The notes under the pieces: generated by a model
The model's database searches: none
What the model saw: only the letters and a program-made list of their open reading frames with translations
Told to the model about the DNA's origin: nothing
Source of the DNA: Neurospora intermedia
Lineage: Eukaryota; Ascomycota; Sordariomycetes; Sordariales; Sordariaceae
Direction: 5' to 3'
DNA length: 64,000 nt
NCBI GenBank assembly: GCA_037102815.1
Contig: BTPP01000001.1
Coordinates: 1,637,001 to 1,701,000, forward strand
Part shown: in pieces, positions 55,543-64,000 of the stretch
Numbering within the stretch: position 1 is the stretch's first letter
Layout: each line of letters opens with the position of its first letter
Program-made: the position numbers and the translations under genes

Positions 55543-56311
55543 GGTGGTAGGTGAGGGCGATGGTGGTTTTGTTGGTTGGCAGCGGGGGGTGCAATTGGGA
55601 ATGGAACCAGGTGGAAGTTCCATATCGGGCAGTGGGAAGAAGAGGCTGTGTAAGGGAAGAGGCATCGGTGGTTTCTTTTTTCTCCCATATTTTCGTGTTC
55701 AGCAAGCAAGCGTTAGATGTAGACCAAGACTAGATCGAGATACCAGAATCATCATCGAAGAGTGTATGAGTCTAACAACAAAGCGAATGGGCAATCTCAG
55801 TCACGTTGTGAATCCGGTACGCATTGAACCAATACGAGCAACCAAGTTTTCATATGAGTTACTGACAATCTTGGAAACCCACGGCTGTATTCGTGGCATG
55901 AATGGCATTGCTTTCTTTTGTAAGACTACCTAGCTGCTGGAGATATATATCACATCTACCAAGCACTCAAAATCCCCTCATATGAATGGTCAACTGACCG
56001 CAAATACCATATCTGTCACCTGACAACCATATATGCCATGCAGTTATGTTTGCCATTCCCAAGCATAAATGCCACTGCAACAGGACCAGAGAATGTCTTT
56101 TCAAATGGAACATCAAGCGGGCATATTGACCCCTTTTCCCAGATCCACTCTTCCATTCCTTTTCGCCAACAACTTCCCCTCCATTATAATGGGTTTCTTG
56201 ACCAACTAACCCAGTTCCAAGCACACACATCTTGAAAGCCATAAAACCGTGCAATATCAACTGTCCATCAAGCCCAGTGTCGGCCGACAAGCTCATACTG
56301 ATCCTTTCTGT
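55543..56311. other. intergenic region between convergent genes
   Basis: 3' flanks of the MOSC fusion gene and of gag-like gene A. No gene or repeat was recognised. Confidence 0.5.
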
Positions 56312-57886
56312 TTACCAATGGCGCGGGTCCTCGGGGCCAAACTGACCCTTCTTAATCTTCGCTCTGAGTTTCCCATCCTTGGTCCAAGCATTCGCAATGT
56401 CCCTGGCGTACATATAAGAAGCAAATGATTCCGGGCCAAACATATCATCGTTGGACTGAGGAGGCTGCTGCTGCTGCTGCTGCTGCACAGAGGCGGCACG
56501 TTGTGGCGGGCTCTTCTGGTCGCTCTGAACAGGATGGTTTTCGGTGTTGGTCCATGAGTTACCCAAGAGCCAATCGTGAACTTGCTTTTGGCGGTTGAGG
56601 GTGCGGCTCGGGACAGCATTAGAGGGATGCAAGGAACGGGGACCATTTTGAAAATTGCCGTTACTGGTAGGACCAAAGCCATCATGTTGCAGAGAATTGC
56701 CGTCGGTTTGACGGCCGATGTTGGCAACAGGACCAAAAGTCTGGAAGTTTGAGGGCTTGGTGACACCTGAGTTAGTATTGTGGGCAGCAGTTAGGTTGGC
56801 AACCATGTTTCCGCCTTGCCGGGCACCGTTGGGTGTAGGCGACGGTGTGGTAAGGTTGGTGGCAGGACTCTTTCTTCCGAAATTAACCTCGCTCTGGGGC
56901 GTGCCGTTTGTGGCATCAGCATTGGCGGGTGAGTTTACATTGTTGTGGATTTTGTTGATGGTCATATCCTGACTGTCCCTGCCGACCTTGGCATTGCCCT
57001 GTAGAACGCCATTCGGGGTGGTGGTCAAGTTAGAGGGCTTGATGTTCTTCGAATTGTGATCGGCTGCGGACGGGACCCTGGCGTCTGGGGTATCTGGACG
57101 GTGAGCGTCGCTGTTGGAGGCCTGTTGGTAGGTCTGGTTCGGGATCGCCTCGGTCTGGGTACTGTTTTCCTGAGAGACCTTCGTGCAGGTGGCCTGGGTG
57201 CCCTTATTCAGGGTAGCTTTCGGGCAGGTGATGGTCTTGGAAGTAACGCTCATAGCCTCCTGCTCTGTTGCCTTCTTGGCGATTAGTGAAGCAATATCCT
57301 CGACCGCGGATCCTGTGGTTTTGCTGTGAAGAATCATGTTCGTCAAGGCATCGTCATAGGAACTGATGCCTTTCAGCAGCAACATATCCATGAGCTCGTC
57401 TGAAACCTCGAAGAGGGCACGGTTGAGGCGTCGGCGGAGCCATAAGGCCCTGCCCAGAAATGCGTGGAGATTCGGGAACTGGGAGTGATCAATGTCGGTG
57501 AGCTCCTTAACAAGTCGAAATTTGTGCTCCGCGGAGATTTCACTGTCCCACTTGATTACGGCCTTGTAAAGGCTCCGCGGGTCCAAGACATGGTTTCCTT
57601 CGTTGTATCCGAAGGCTTGAAGCTTGGTGATGATGGGCTGAATGCTATTTGAGAGCATGGTGTACGCCAGGACCTGCTTCCTCTTGAAGCATTTCTGAAC
57701 TTCTTGTGGGGCGGTTTTGGCAGGAGCCTGCTCGGCACCAGTGATGATATCGTGGACATCATTGTAGCTCAGTTGGAGAAGGAGTGCATTATGCCAAACC
57801 TCGAAATCCTCCTCGCTGCTCAGAGGAGGAATCGTGTGAAGGCGAGGGAATACAGGAATGTTCGAGTTGGGGTGTGCTGACGCCAT
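56312..57886 (-). CDS. gag-like protein A with N/Q-rich tail
   Basis: Single exon from the ATG at 57886, 524 aa. The first 220 residues resemble the three genes upstream: LSSEEDFEVWHNALLL, LDPRSLYKAVIKWDSEISAE, LVKELTDIDHSQFPNLHAFL, ALWLRRRLNRALFEVSDELM and LLLKGISSYDD. The block order and helical pattern fit copia-type retrotransposon Gag (UBN2-like) domains; this assignment is inference. There is no CCHC zinc knuckle and no pol sequence follows. The C-terminal 300 residues are disordered and rich in Asn, Gln, Ser and Thr, with seven to eight consecutive Gln near residue 480, giving a prion-like composition. It ends with a short charged segment (DGKLRAKIKKGQFGPEDPRH). It is the most divergent and longest member of the four-gene array. 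Confidence 0.75.
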   Translation of the reverse strand: MASAHPNSNIPVFPRLHTIPPLSSEEDFEVWHNALLLQLSYNDVHDIITGAEQAPAKTAPQEVQKCFKRKQVLAYTMLSNSIQPIITKLQAFGYNEGNHVLDPRSLYKAVIKWDSEISAEHKFRLVKELTDIDHSQFPNLHAFLGRALWLRRRLNRALFEVSDELMDMLLLKGISSYDDALTNMILHSKTTGSAVEDIASLIAKKATEQEAMSVTSKTITCPKATLNKGTQATCTKVSQENSTQTEAIPNQTYQQASNSDAHRPDTPDARVPSAADHNSKNIKPSNLTTTPNGVLQGNAKVGRDSQDMTINKIHNNVNSPANADATNGTPQSEVNFGRKSPATNLTTPSPTPNGARQGGNMVANLTAAHNTNSGVTKPSNFQTFGPVANIGRQTDGNSLQHDGFGPTSNGNFQNGPRSLHPSNAVPSRTLNRQKQVHDWLLGNSWTNTENHPVQSDQKSPPQRAASVQQQQQQQPPQSNDDMFGPESFASYMYARDIANAWTKDGKLRAKIKKGQFGPEDPRHW

Positions 57887-59511
57887 CTTGGCTGGGTCAA
57901 GGAGCCGATGATGGCGAGGCGGGGATTGCACAAGATCTGGTGCTGAGGTGGAAGGTGAGAATGACTTGATATCGCGTAAATGTAGACGACGGAGTAACAC
58001 TGCCTGTGGGCGTTGTTGTCAGATTGATGGGAAGGTTTCCCGACGTTCGCTGTAGAGGCGAGGCTCGGTCTGAGGATTGATGGTTGTCGTTGTTCGGGGA
58101 CAGATTTCTGGGAAAAAGCCCAAGATTTGATGGCAAGAAGTTGTTGCGAGGGGGGTTTTTAAGGAATAACGCAGTTGGTCTGGTGCATGACTGGACGAGG
58201 AGGCGAGGGGGATCTATTGTCATGCCTCCATAATAGCAGAGAACATCAGATGGCCGTGGGCAATGTGACAGTTTCGTCTCAAGTGGAAGACCTCCGCGGT
58301 CGTCCTATTGAGTAGCACACTAGCGGTGGTGTTTGTATCTGGTCAGGAAGGAAAGTGCGTCTCGTCTGGTCGTGACTGCCTTGCAACTCCCCCAGTTCAA
58401 TCAATTGAGTTCAGACGATTGCAACAGGTAACGAATACCTGTATTTATGCAAACCGTCGCAAAATAAACACATCCATCCGGCTTGTTGTATTGTGTGTGT
58501 AATGCACTATGCCAATGGGACAAGTAGGTAATGGAAGTTTGAGATCACAGCAGTGGGCACTATTGTGTGTGCAGAATGATTGACCGGCAAGTGGGATGCA
58601 CTTGAGAAAGGGGATCCATGGAGAGAAACAAGATGTACCGTTTGCGATTTGTTGTCTCGAGTAGCTCGAACGGCGAGATGGCCGGCTCCAAAACGAGTTC
58701 CTCCACTCCGAACACCGAACAATTCATCCCAACTTTCCATCCCAAGTTTCTCCATCTCCAAAGGTCAATAGCACCTCTCTTCATCCTTTTCCTCCGGTGG
58801 GGGACCCATTAGGTGAAAGTGGAATACCAACAAAAGCGGAACTGTCCAAGTGAAGCAATCACATGGTCGTATCAACAACGGGAGCGGACGTCGCAAGCGA
58901 AGCGTTGATAAAATCATACCATAAGCGAGCGGGCGTTAACAAGTCAAGTATTCTCCTCAACGGTCGACAAACGCTTATCACCTCAAGCAGGCAGACGAGT
59001 AGGTGGCTGACTTCATGCAAAGGTGAGGAAAGTTGCGGGGGAGGATCTTGAAAAAAATCAAGCGGTGATAAACAGCATTCACCCCTGGCATGCTCTCGAG
59101 GGATGACGCAAGCGATGAAAGTGTAACATCTGTTGAGGGTGGAGGATGAAACTTCAAATGATGGAAGTTTGGAAAGAGACAAAAAGAAACAAAAAACCTC
59201 ATGTCTCCTGGCACTGCTACGCAGGTGACGGAGTCCTTTTTCCTTTTGTGTGAGTTTTCAGAGGTCAAATCCACCTCGTGAAATGAATGGAGCAACCCTA
59301 ACACCTGGCGTAAATACACAGATGATGAAAGTCCATCACTTGGCTTGATACACAAGTGAGATTTGAAAGAGGAAATGGTTCATCACCTGGCACGAATGCA
59401 CAAGTGGCGAGTGATAATCACCAAAGGTGAAACCTAATAGGTGAAGAACCGGCGAGGATACATGATCAGGTAGAGGCATGACCGTAGTGCTTTCTCAAGT
59501 CGTTGGTGCTC
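57887..59511. other. intergenic region within the gag-like array
   Basis: Upstream region of gene A and 3' flank of gene B. The right part (59080-59410) carries the degenerate CCTGGC repeats annotated separately. No pol-like or LTR-like sequence was recognised. Confidence 0.45.
59080..59410 (+). repeat. degenerate interspersed CCTGGC..CA(A/G)(G/A)TG repeats
   Basis: At about 59084, 59206, 59302, 59337 and 59387 similar 23-25-base motifs occur: C(C/T)TGGC, six or seven variable bases, then (T/G)(A/G)C(G/A)CA(A/G)(G/A)TG. Examples are CCTGGCGTAAATACACAGAT and CCTGGCACGAATGCACAAGT. The first copy matches only in its left half. They lie just 3' of gag-like gene B. Confidence 0.45.
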
Positions 59512-60518
59512 TTAATGTCGATTAGAGCATCTTTTGGTGACGCCGCTAGGACCAGAATGATGGCTTTTGGCCTTGCAACGCCTCTTGTTCTTCGGCTGAC
59601 CCCTGATCTGGGATTCAAGTTCGACGAGTTTGTTTTTGAGGTCATCTTCGCGGCGTTCTCTTAGTTGCTTGTAAAAGGGGTATTGACTACCAATGTCGAC
59701 TTCAAGCTGACTGGAATTGAGACTTCCACCCTCAATCTGCTTGTACAGGTAATCGGCCCAGATCGAATCATACGTCCGTAGGCCTTTAACCAGAAAGCCC
59801 ATGTAAAGTTGATCCGCAATTGGTGTGCCCATCCGCTTGAGACGCGTGCGAAGCCAGAAAGCTCTGTCGCGGTAGGCGATAATGTCTGAATTATGTTGGC
59901 AGTGGCAGATGTTGACTAGTTCCTCCATTAGACGGCATTTGTAGGTTATGGGGCGGTCGACATCCCAGCGATGAACGGCATCCCACAGGGCTTTGGGATC
60001 GCGATCGTTGGCGTTAAGGGTCCAATGCCCGCTGGACTTAAGTTGTTGCAAGATTGGATGGATGCTGTCGTAGATGGTCCGAAAGGCGTATTGCCTTCTT
60101 TCTGCAAAGACCTTTTGGTTCAATCTGGCAATGCGGCTGTCGTCTCCTTGAGGAGGTGTCTCCGTGCCCTCGATGAAGCCCTCGAGATCGAAGGCACGGA
60201 GCTTGGTATGCGCCATAAATCTCCATTCCTCAAAGGTCTCATCATCTTGGAGGTCCGGGATAAGAAAGACCGGAAGGTTCTTCCCAAATGAGTGCTTCCA
60301 TTCGGGCCAGAGCTCCTTGGCCTCGTGATCAAAAGTGCTTGAGGTAGTGCTGGTACAAAAGTCTGTTAGCCCGGTTCTCCAGTGAAAATGTATGGGCAGG
60401 TGGAGCGGGAGTATTGAATGGTTGGAGCTCGTCTTGGAAAAGGAGAAGAATGAGAGGAACAAGAACGCATCCGTGTATCTGAAACAATTTGTCACCTTTC
60501 GGTTGGAGAAGTAGCCAT
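59512..60518 (-). CDS. gag-like protein B
   Basis: Two exons (60518-60496, only 23 nt, and 60349-59512), 146-nt intron (GTGACA..CTAAC..TACCAG), 286 aa. Exon 1 encodes MATSPTE plus two bases of the next codon, just as in gene C. The core contains IPDLQDDETFEEWRFMAHTK, LEGFIEGTETPPQGD, DRDPKALWDAVHRWDVDRPI, AFWLRTRLKRMGTPIADQLY and LVKGLRTYDSIW, parallel block by block to genes C and D. The C-terminus is Lys/Arg-rich (RGQPKNKRRCKAKSHHSGPS), which could bind nucleic acid; no zinc knuckle is present. The helical core fits a UBN2-like Gag capsid region by inference. An unspliced reading would add an unrelated N-terminus and lose the conserved start. Confidence 0.75.
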
Positions 60519-60941
60519 GACGACCAAGGCGATAGAATTTGGGTGGACTTGGATACTCAAGAACAGTCCATAAGACCAATGGTGATGAAGGTAGAGGTAA
60601 GGAGTAAAAATGAATGGGCGTTGAGTTACACTGAAAAACAGTGATTACTATAAACTGGGGTTTCGGAAAGGAAGTAGTCTGATCCATTGTGGGTTTTCTG
60701 CAACAGGGAAGGGCCTGTATAAATGGAGATAGACAGGCCACCCAAATAAACCAAGTTCGTTCACTTGGCAGTTATTGTTCACATATTTCCGTGCGTTGGA
60801 TTTGAAGAATTGAAATCACTAAACGGTATATTCGGCCACTAATATTCAACTCGCAAAGTTCTCTTCGTGTTATTGAAAGCAATCCGAACCGTGTTCCACT
60901 GGTGGGAGATACTTTCTCTCTACACGAGGCCGTTGGTCTCG
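60519..60941. other. intergenic region between gag-like genes B and C
   Basis: Promoter of gene B, 3' flank of gene C. The untranslated leaders of B and C share a loosely similar stretch just before the ATG (GA(G/A)TA... then GGT(T/C)(A/G)TC/GTC directly before ATGGCTACTTCT). Nothing else was recognised. Confidence 0.45.
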
Positions 60942-61915
60942 TTAGTAGCGAGAGACACGTTGCCTGGCCCGATCTCTCTGTCCAGGACGACGTCCACGGG
61001 TATTGCGGCGCTTCCTGCTGTGTTGTGGCTTGCTTGGCGCGACTTGACACTTCCTCAAGGATTCCGAGGCCGCCTTTGTCTCGATCTTATACGACAAGGT
61101 GAGGTAAGTCCAGTCCGATGCCTCCATGAACAAGAACGTTGTCCACCATTCGTCGGGATAATTCCTCAACCCGCTCAAAACATATGTCTTCATCAGCTCG
61201 TCGTTGATGGTCACACCGGCACGCTCGAGGCGACAGCGAAGCCACTCAGCTCGGCGCTTAAATTCAAGGAGGTTATCGAACTGAGAGTGGTGTATGTGAC
61301 TGAGTTCCCTCACCAAGTCGACTTTGGCAGATATGTGGAGGTGAGAAATGAGATCCCAGCGATGAATAGCATCCCACAAGGCCTTTGGATCGAGGTCATC
61401 CGGCAATTCGTTGGTGTCATATCCGGAGAGATAAAGTTCCGAATGGATAGGCTTAGTGCTGTAGTAGATGATTCGGTAGGCGCAACGTCTTCTATCATTG
61501 AAAGTCTGAAGGTCCTGGCAGTCCTCGGGAGTGTCACTAGGGGGAGGTATTTCCGTCCCTGTGACAAAACCCTTAAGACCATGTATTCTGAGAATTCCTA
61601 GGACTCTAAGGTCCCATGACTCAAAATCGTCTTCTCCTTTGAGTTCTGGAAGCTTCAAGCCGACGTCTGGGGGGGTGTCTGGCCAAAGGGGCCATCTTGG
61701 ATGGCGAATGTCGTTGGTAGGCTCGTGAGGTTTTTGATCACACGAAACGGAGCTAATCAAAGTGTTAGTTTTGTTTTCGAAGTTGAAATATTCAAAGCCC
61801 AAAGCCACAAGGTAACTCGACGAAGGCTTAGCTGGGGAAGAAAAAAACACAATCAGGCAGATGGAATGTGCATCTTCATGAGAGATCTTCACCTTTCTGT
61901 GGAAGAAGTAGCCAT
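60942..61915 (-). CDS. gag-like protein C
   Basis: Two exons (61915-61893, 23 nt, and 61752-60942), 140-nt intron (GTGAAG..CTAAC..GATTAG), 277 aa. Exon 1 encodes MATSSTE plus two bases, and joins in phase 2. The core has LPELKGEDDFESWDLRVLGI, LKGFVTGTEIPPPSD, LDPKALWDAIHRWDLISHLH, VRELSHIHHSQFDNLLEFKR, AEWLRCRLERAGVTINDELM and LSGLRNYPDEWW. The tail is strongly basic (RKRRNTRGRRPGQRDRARQR) and ends VSRY, similar to the GGRRY end of gene D. A TATATAAG box lies about 130 bp before the start codon (62042-62047). No protease, integrase or polymerase sequence is attached. Confidence 0.78.
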
Positions 61916-62984
61916 GATAACCAAAAGTGGATGGTTCAGAGTATTCAGTGGCCAGATGAAGAGGCTGTTCAGTCGTGAAGTTTGTGTCGAAGAGAAAAGA
62001 AGGAAAAGAGTCACGGTCGAAGCACAATCAGCGAACCAGCTTATATAATGAGGCTGCTCGGAGCGGAAACGGTCGGTTCCATGGTGGCGGAGCTTGTGAC
62101 CGTGGAGTATGTGTGATAAATGACGGATTGCATTGCACACGCACAGAAGAACACCGGAAGACCATTGCAGTCAATGCTCACGCATTTACTCAATACCCAG
62201 GGGGTTGATGTGTTGCTTGCCTCCACGCTCGATGCATCAGTTCAAGGCTCGTTGAACAACTCCGAGTACAGACAAAGAGAGATCTGATATGGACAAAGAT
62301 CTTGATCGTAGTCAATCGAAAGTGCGACTTTGATGCCCATAAGGTGCCGGTAGAGGACACTGAGAACTGTGCGGCAAACACGACGAGATGGCCGATCGGA
62401 GAGTTGATGTTTTCGCGAGACTGCCCGTGCCATCAGGAGGCGCACAGGCACGAGAAACATTACTGAGAAGTAGGGCCGTGCAAATGGCCATCAAGGATGC
62501 GTAGGTCTCGGTGGCGGTGTTAGTGAAAAGCACCGAGTTGCGAGCCATGCTTAACATGTTTGATGATGGGCGATTCAGTAGATGTGTCCGTGTGGAAGGA
62601 GCATCCCCAGTCGATTTCTATGCAAAGTACCTACACCTACTTTAGGTATTTCCCTCTAGTCGCTGGGCCTGGAACGTCTTTTCCTCATCATCCAAAGAAG
62701 TTTCTGAGGAAACTAACCTTTTCCCTCCTATCAAGTTCATATGGTCTGCGCTTGGCTTGGTCCAGAGTTGGGGAAACGACATGAAACCCGACCCCCTCCC
62801 CAATGGGTGTGCTTTTCGGGATTTGGCCAACGCGAGCGCTCGAACGGACGAGAAATAATCTATCAGCATCGGAAACTTCTCTTATCGTCCCTTGTGAACC
62901 ACTAGCGACCTGAGCTTTGGATGACCAGTGAAAGATGACAGAAGGACCCCCAGGGGACACGATCCAGAGATCAAGAGATGCCCC
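61916..62984. other. intergenic region between gag-like genes C and D
   Basis: Contains the TATATAAG box of gene C near 62042. The remaining 900 bp show no recognisable gene, LTR or pol remnant. Confidence 0.45.
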
Positions 62985-63734
62985 TCAATAGCGGCGACCG
63001 CCTTGCCTTGAACCGCCGCCATGTTCGGAAGAATGTCCATTGCGATCGCGCAGCCTCTTCATTTCTTGTTGCTCCTGTTGGTAAATGTTCAATTCTCTTT
63101 GGATGTCGTATCTGAACTTTATGATACCCGAAATCATTTCTTGGGAGTTCAAATCGTTGTACCGCCCGATTATTCGAGTTTCCAAAGTTTTGCTGTGGTA
63201 GGACGGAGACACACCTCCGTACAGACACGTTTTCATCATCTCATCCGCTATTGGCATACCGGCACGCTCAAGACGCCGTCGAAGCCATTGAGCTCTATTC
63301 AGAAACGCAACAATGTCATCGAATTGGCGATAGTGGATGGAGGTGAGCTCTCTTAGAAAGCCGAGTTTTCTGTTTGTACCGATGTTGTTATACCAGCTTT
63401 GCACCCCATCCCATAGGAATTTTGGATCGCGGTCATCCAGCTGATCGTCTGGGCCGTACCCGTCGATGTAAATAAGCCACTGGAGTCTCGCAACCAGGAC
63501 ACTCTGATTGAGGAGGTTCCAGGCGTTCGCTCTTCTGTACTTGAAGCCCCTGAGCGCGTTTATAGCTTCAGGCGTGTTACCAAGGGGAGGAGGTGTCTCT
63601 GTACCCCTTATAAACCCCTCAAGGCCACGCATCCTGAGGGTATGTATGGCAAAACATTCCCACATCTCAAAATTCTCTTCTCCTTGGAGCATGGGAATTT
63701 CGGGACGGTCGTCATCGTCTGAGGAATCATCCAT
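62985..63734 (-). CDS. gag-like protein D, start codon uncertain
   Basis: From the first good ATG (63734, MDDSSDDDDRPEIP) the protein has 249 aa. The core parallels gene C: IPMLQGEENFEMWECFAIHT, LEGFIRGTETPPPLG, DDRDPKFLWDGVQSWYNNIG, LRELTSIHYRQFDDIVAFLN, AQWLRRRLERAGMPIADEMM. The tail is basic and ends GGRRY. Upstream, an intron equivalent to those of B and C can be placed between a donor at 63912 (GTAACA) and an acceptor just before 63765, in the same phase 2. The matching short exon would end ACAGAAAG as in C, but the codon that is ATG in B and C reads TTG here. Either translation starts in exon 2 as annotated, or an upstream start lies elsewhere. A TATATAAGG box is at 63981-63986. Confidence 0.7.
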   Translation of the reverse strand: MDDSSDDDDRPEIPMLQGEENFEMWECFAIHTLRMRGLEGFIRGTETPPPLGNTPEAINALRGFKYRRANAWNLLNQSVLVARLQWLIYIDGYGPDDQLDDRDPKFLWDGVQSWYNNIGTNRKLGFLRELTSIHYRQFDDIVAFLNRAQWLRRRLERAGMPIADEMMKTCLYGGVSPSYHSKTLETRIIGRYNDLNSQEMISGIIKFRYDIQRELNIYQQEQQEMKRLRDRNGHSSEHGGGSRQGGRRY

Positions 63735-64000
63735 CGTGACCGACCCGTCAGGTATATCCGCTTTTCTGGGACTGTCCTTGTCTGACAATCAGCTGATACC
63801 CAGTAGGCTGGAATTGGAAGAGTTGGAAGTGAGCCGAAAGATGTAGTTATAGCGAAGCCGAAGAACACGACATATAGCAGAGATTATAGGCGTACATGTA
63901 GAAATTTGTTACCTTTCTGTACAAGCTCTGGCAGCCAAAGCGTGAAGAAGGAACTTGTGCGACGGTGAGACAGAGATCCTTATATACCGTCTAGAGTCTT
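63735..64000. promoter_or_regulatory. 5' region of gag-like gene D with TATA box
   Basis: On the minus strand a TATATAAGG box (63981-63986) is followed, after about 70 bases, by the sequence TGTACAGAAAG and a GTAACA splice donor at 63912. The first, apparently non-coding, exon thus lies in this stretch. The window ends here, so the array may continue. Confidence 0.5.

Overview
The window is nuclear DNA of a filamentous ascomycete, most likely a member of the Sordariaceae (Neurospora/Sordaria group). The signs are short spliceosomal introns (about 50-210 nt with GT..AG ends), fungus-specific families (HET-domain proteins, a LOA1/VPS66-type acyltransferase, a MOSC-reductase-ferredoxin fusion), mitochondrial ClpP in a fungus, and 5S rRNA genes scattered singly between protein genes, each with an external TATA-like box 29 bp upstream. 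Species-level assignment is inference.

Layout. 0.7-7.2 kb: a Fet3-like multicopper oxidase, a short-chain dehydrogenase and an FAD-dependent aromatic monooxygenase. 9.2-21.2 kb: a conserved low-complexity protein, two HET-domain genes, a small mitochondrial protein and DNA polymerase epsilon subunit Dpb2. 21.2-23.4 kb: a gene-poor stretch with a 314-bp foldback element and a 5S gene. 23.4-31 kb: a small three-exon gene, a PXA-PX-nexin_C membrane protein, the PC4/Sub1 coactivator and a GNAT acetyltransferase. 33.3-45.6 kb: a housekeeping run (kinesin-14, LOA1-type acyltransferase, 5S gene, dihydroxy-acid dehydratase, ClpP, a mitochondrial protein). 45.6-53.7 kb: gene-poor sequence with an F-box gene, a small orphan gene and traces of decayed coding sequence. 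53.7-55.5 kb: the MOSC/FNR/ferredoxin fusion. 56.3-64 kb: a tandem array of four same-strand genes.

The most unusual region is that final array. Four paralogues share an N-terminal domain that resembles a copia-type Gag (UBN2-like) and have basic or N/Q-rich tails. No protease, integrase or reverse transcriptase sequence lies beside them and no LTRs were seen. Two members (B and C) share a 23-nt first coding exon reading MAT-S-x-T-E and a phase-2 intron. The fourth has the same splice layout but no ATG at the matching site. The Gag assignment is inference from residue pattern; the paralogy and the shared gene structure are visible in the sequence.

Most exon joins below were worked out by hand from splice sites. 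The total coding lengths are multiples of three, which supports the joins, but no transcript evidence was available.
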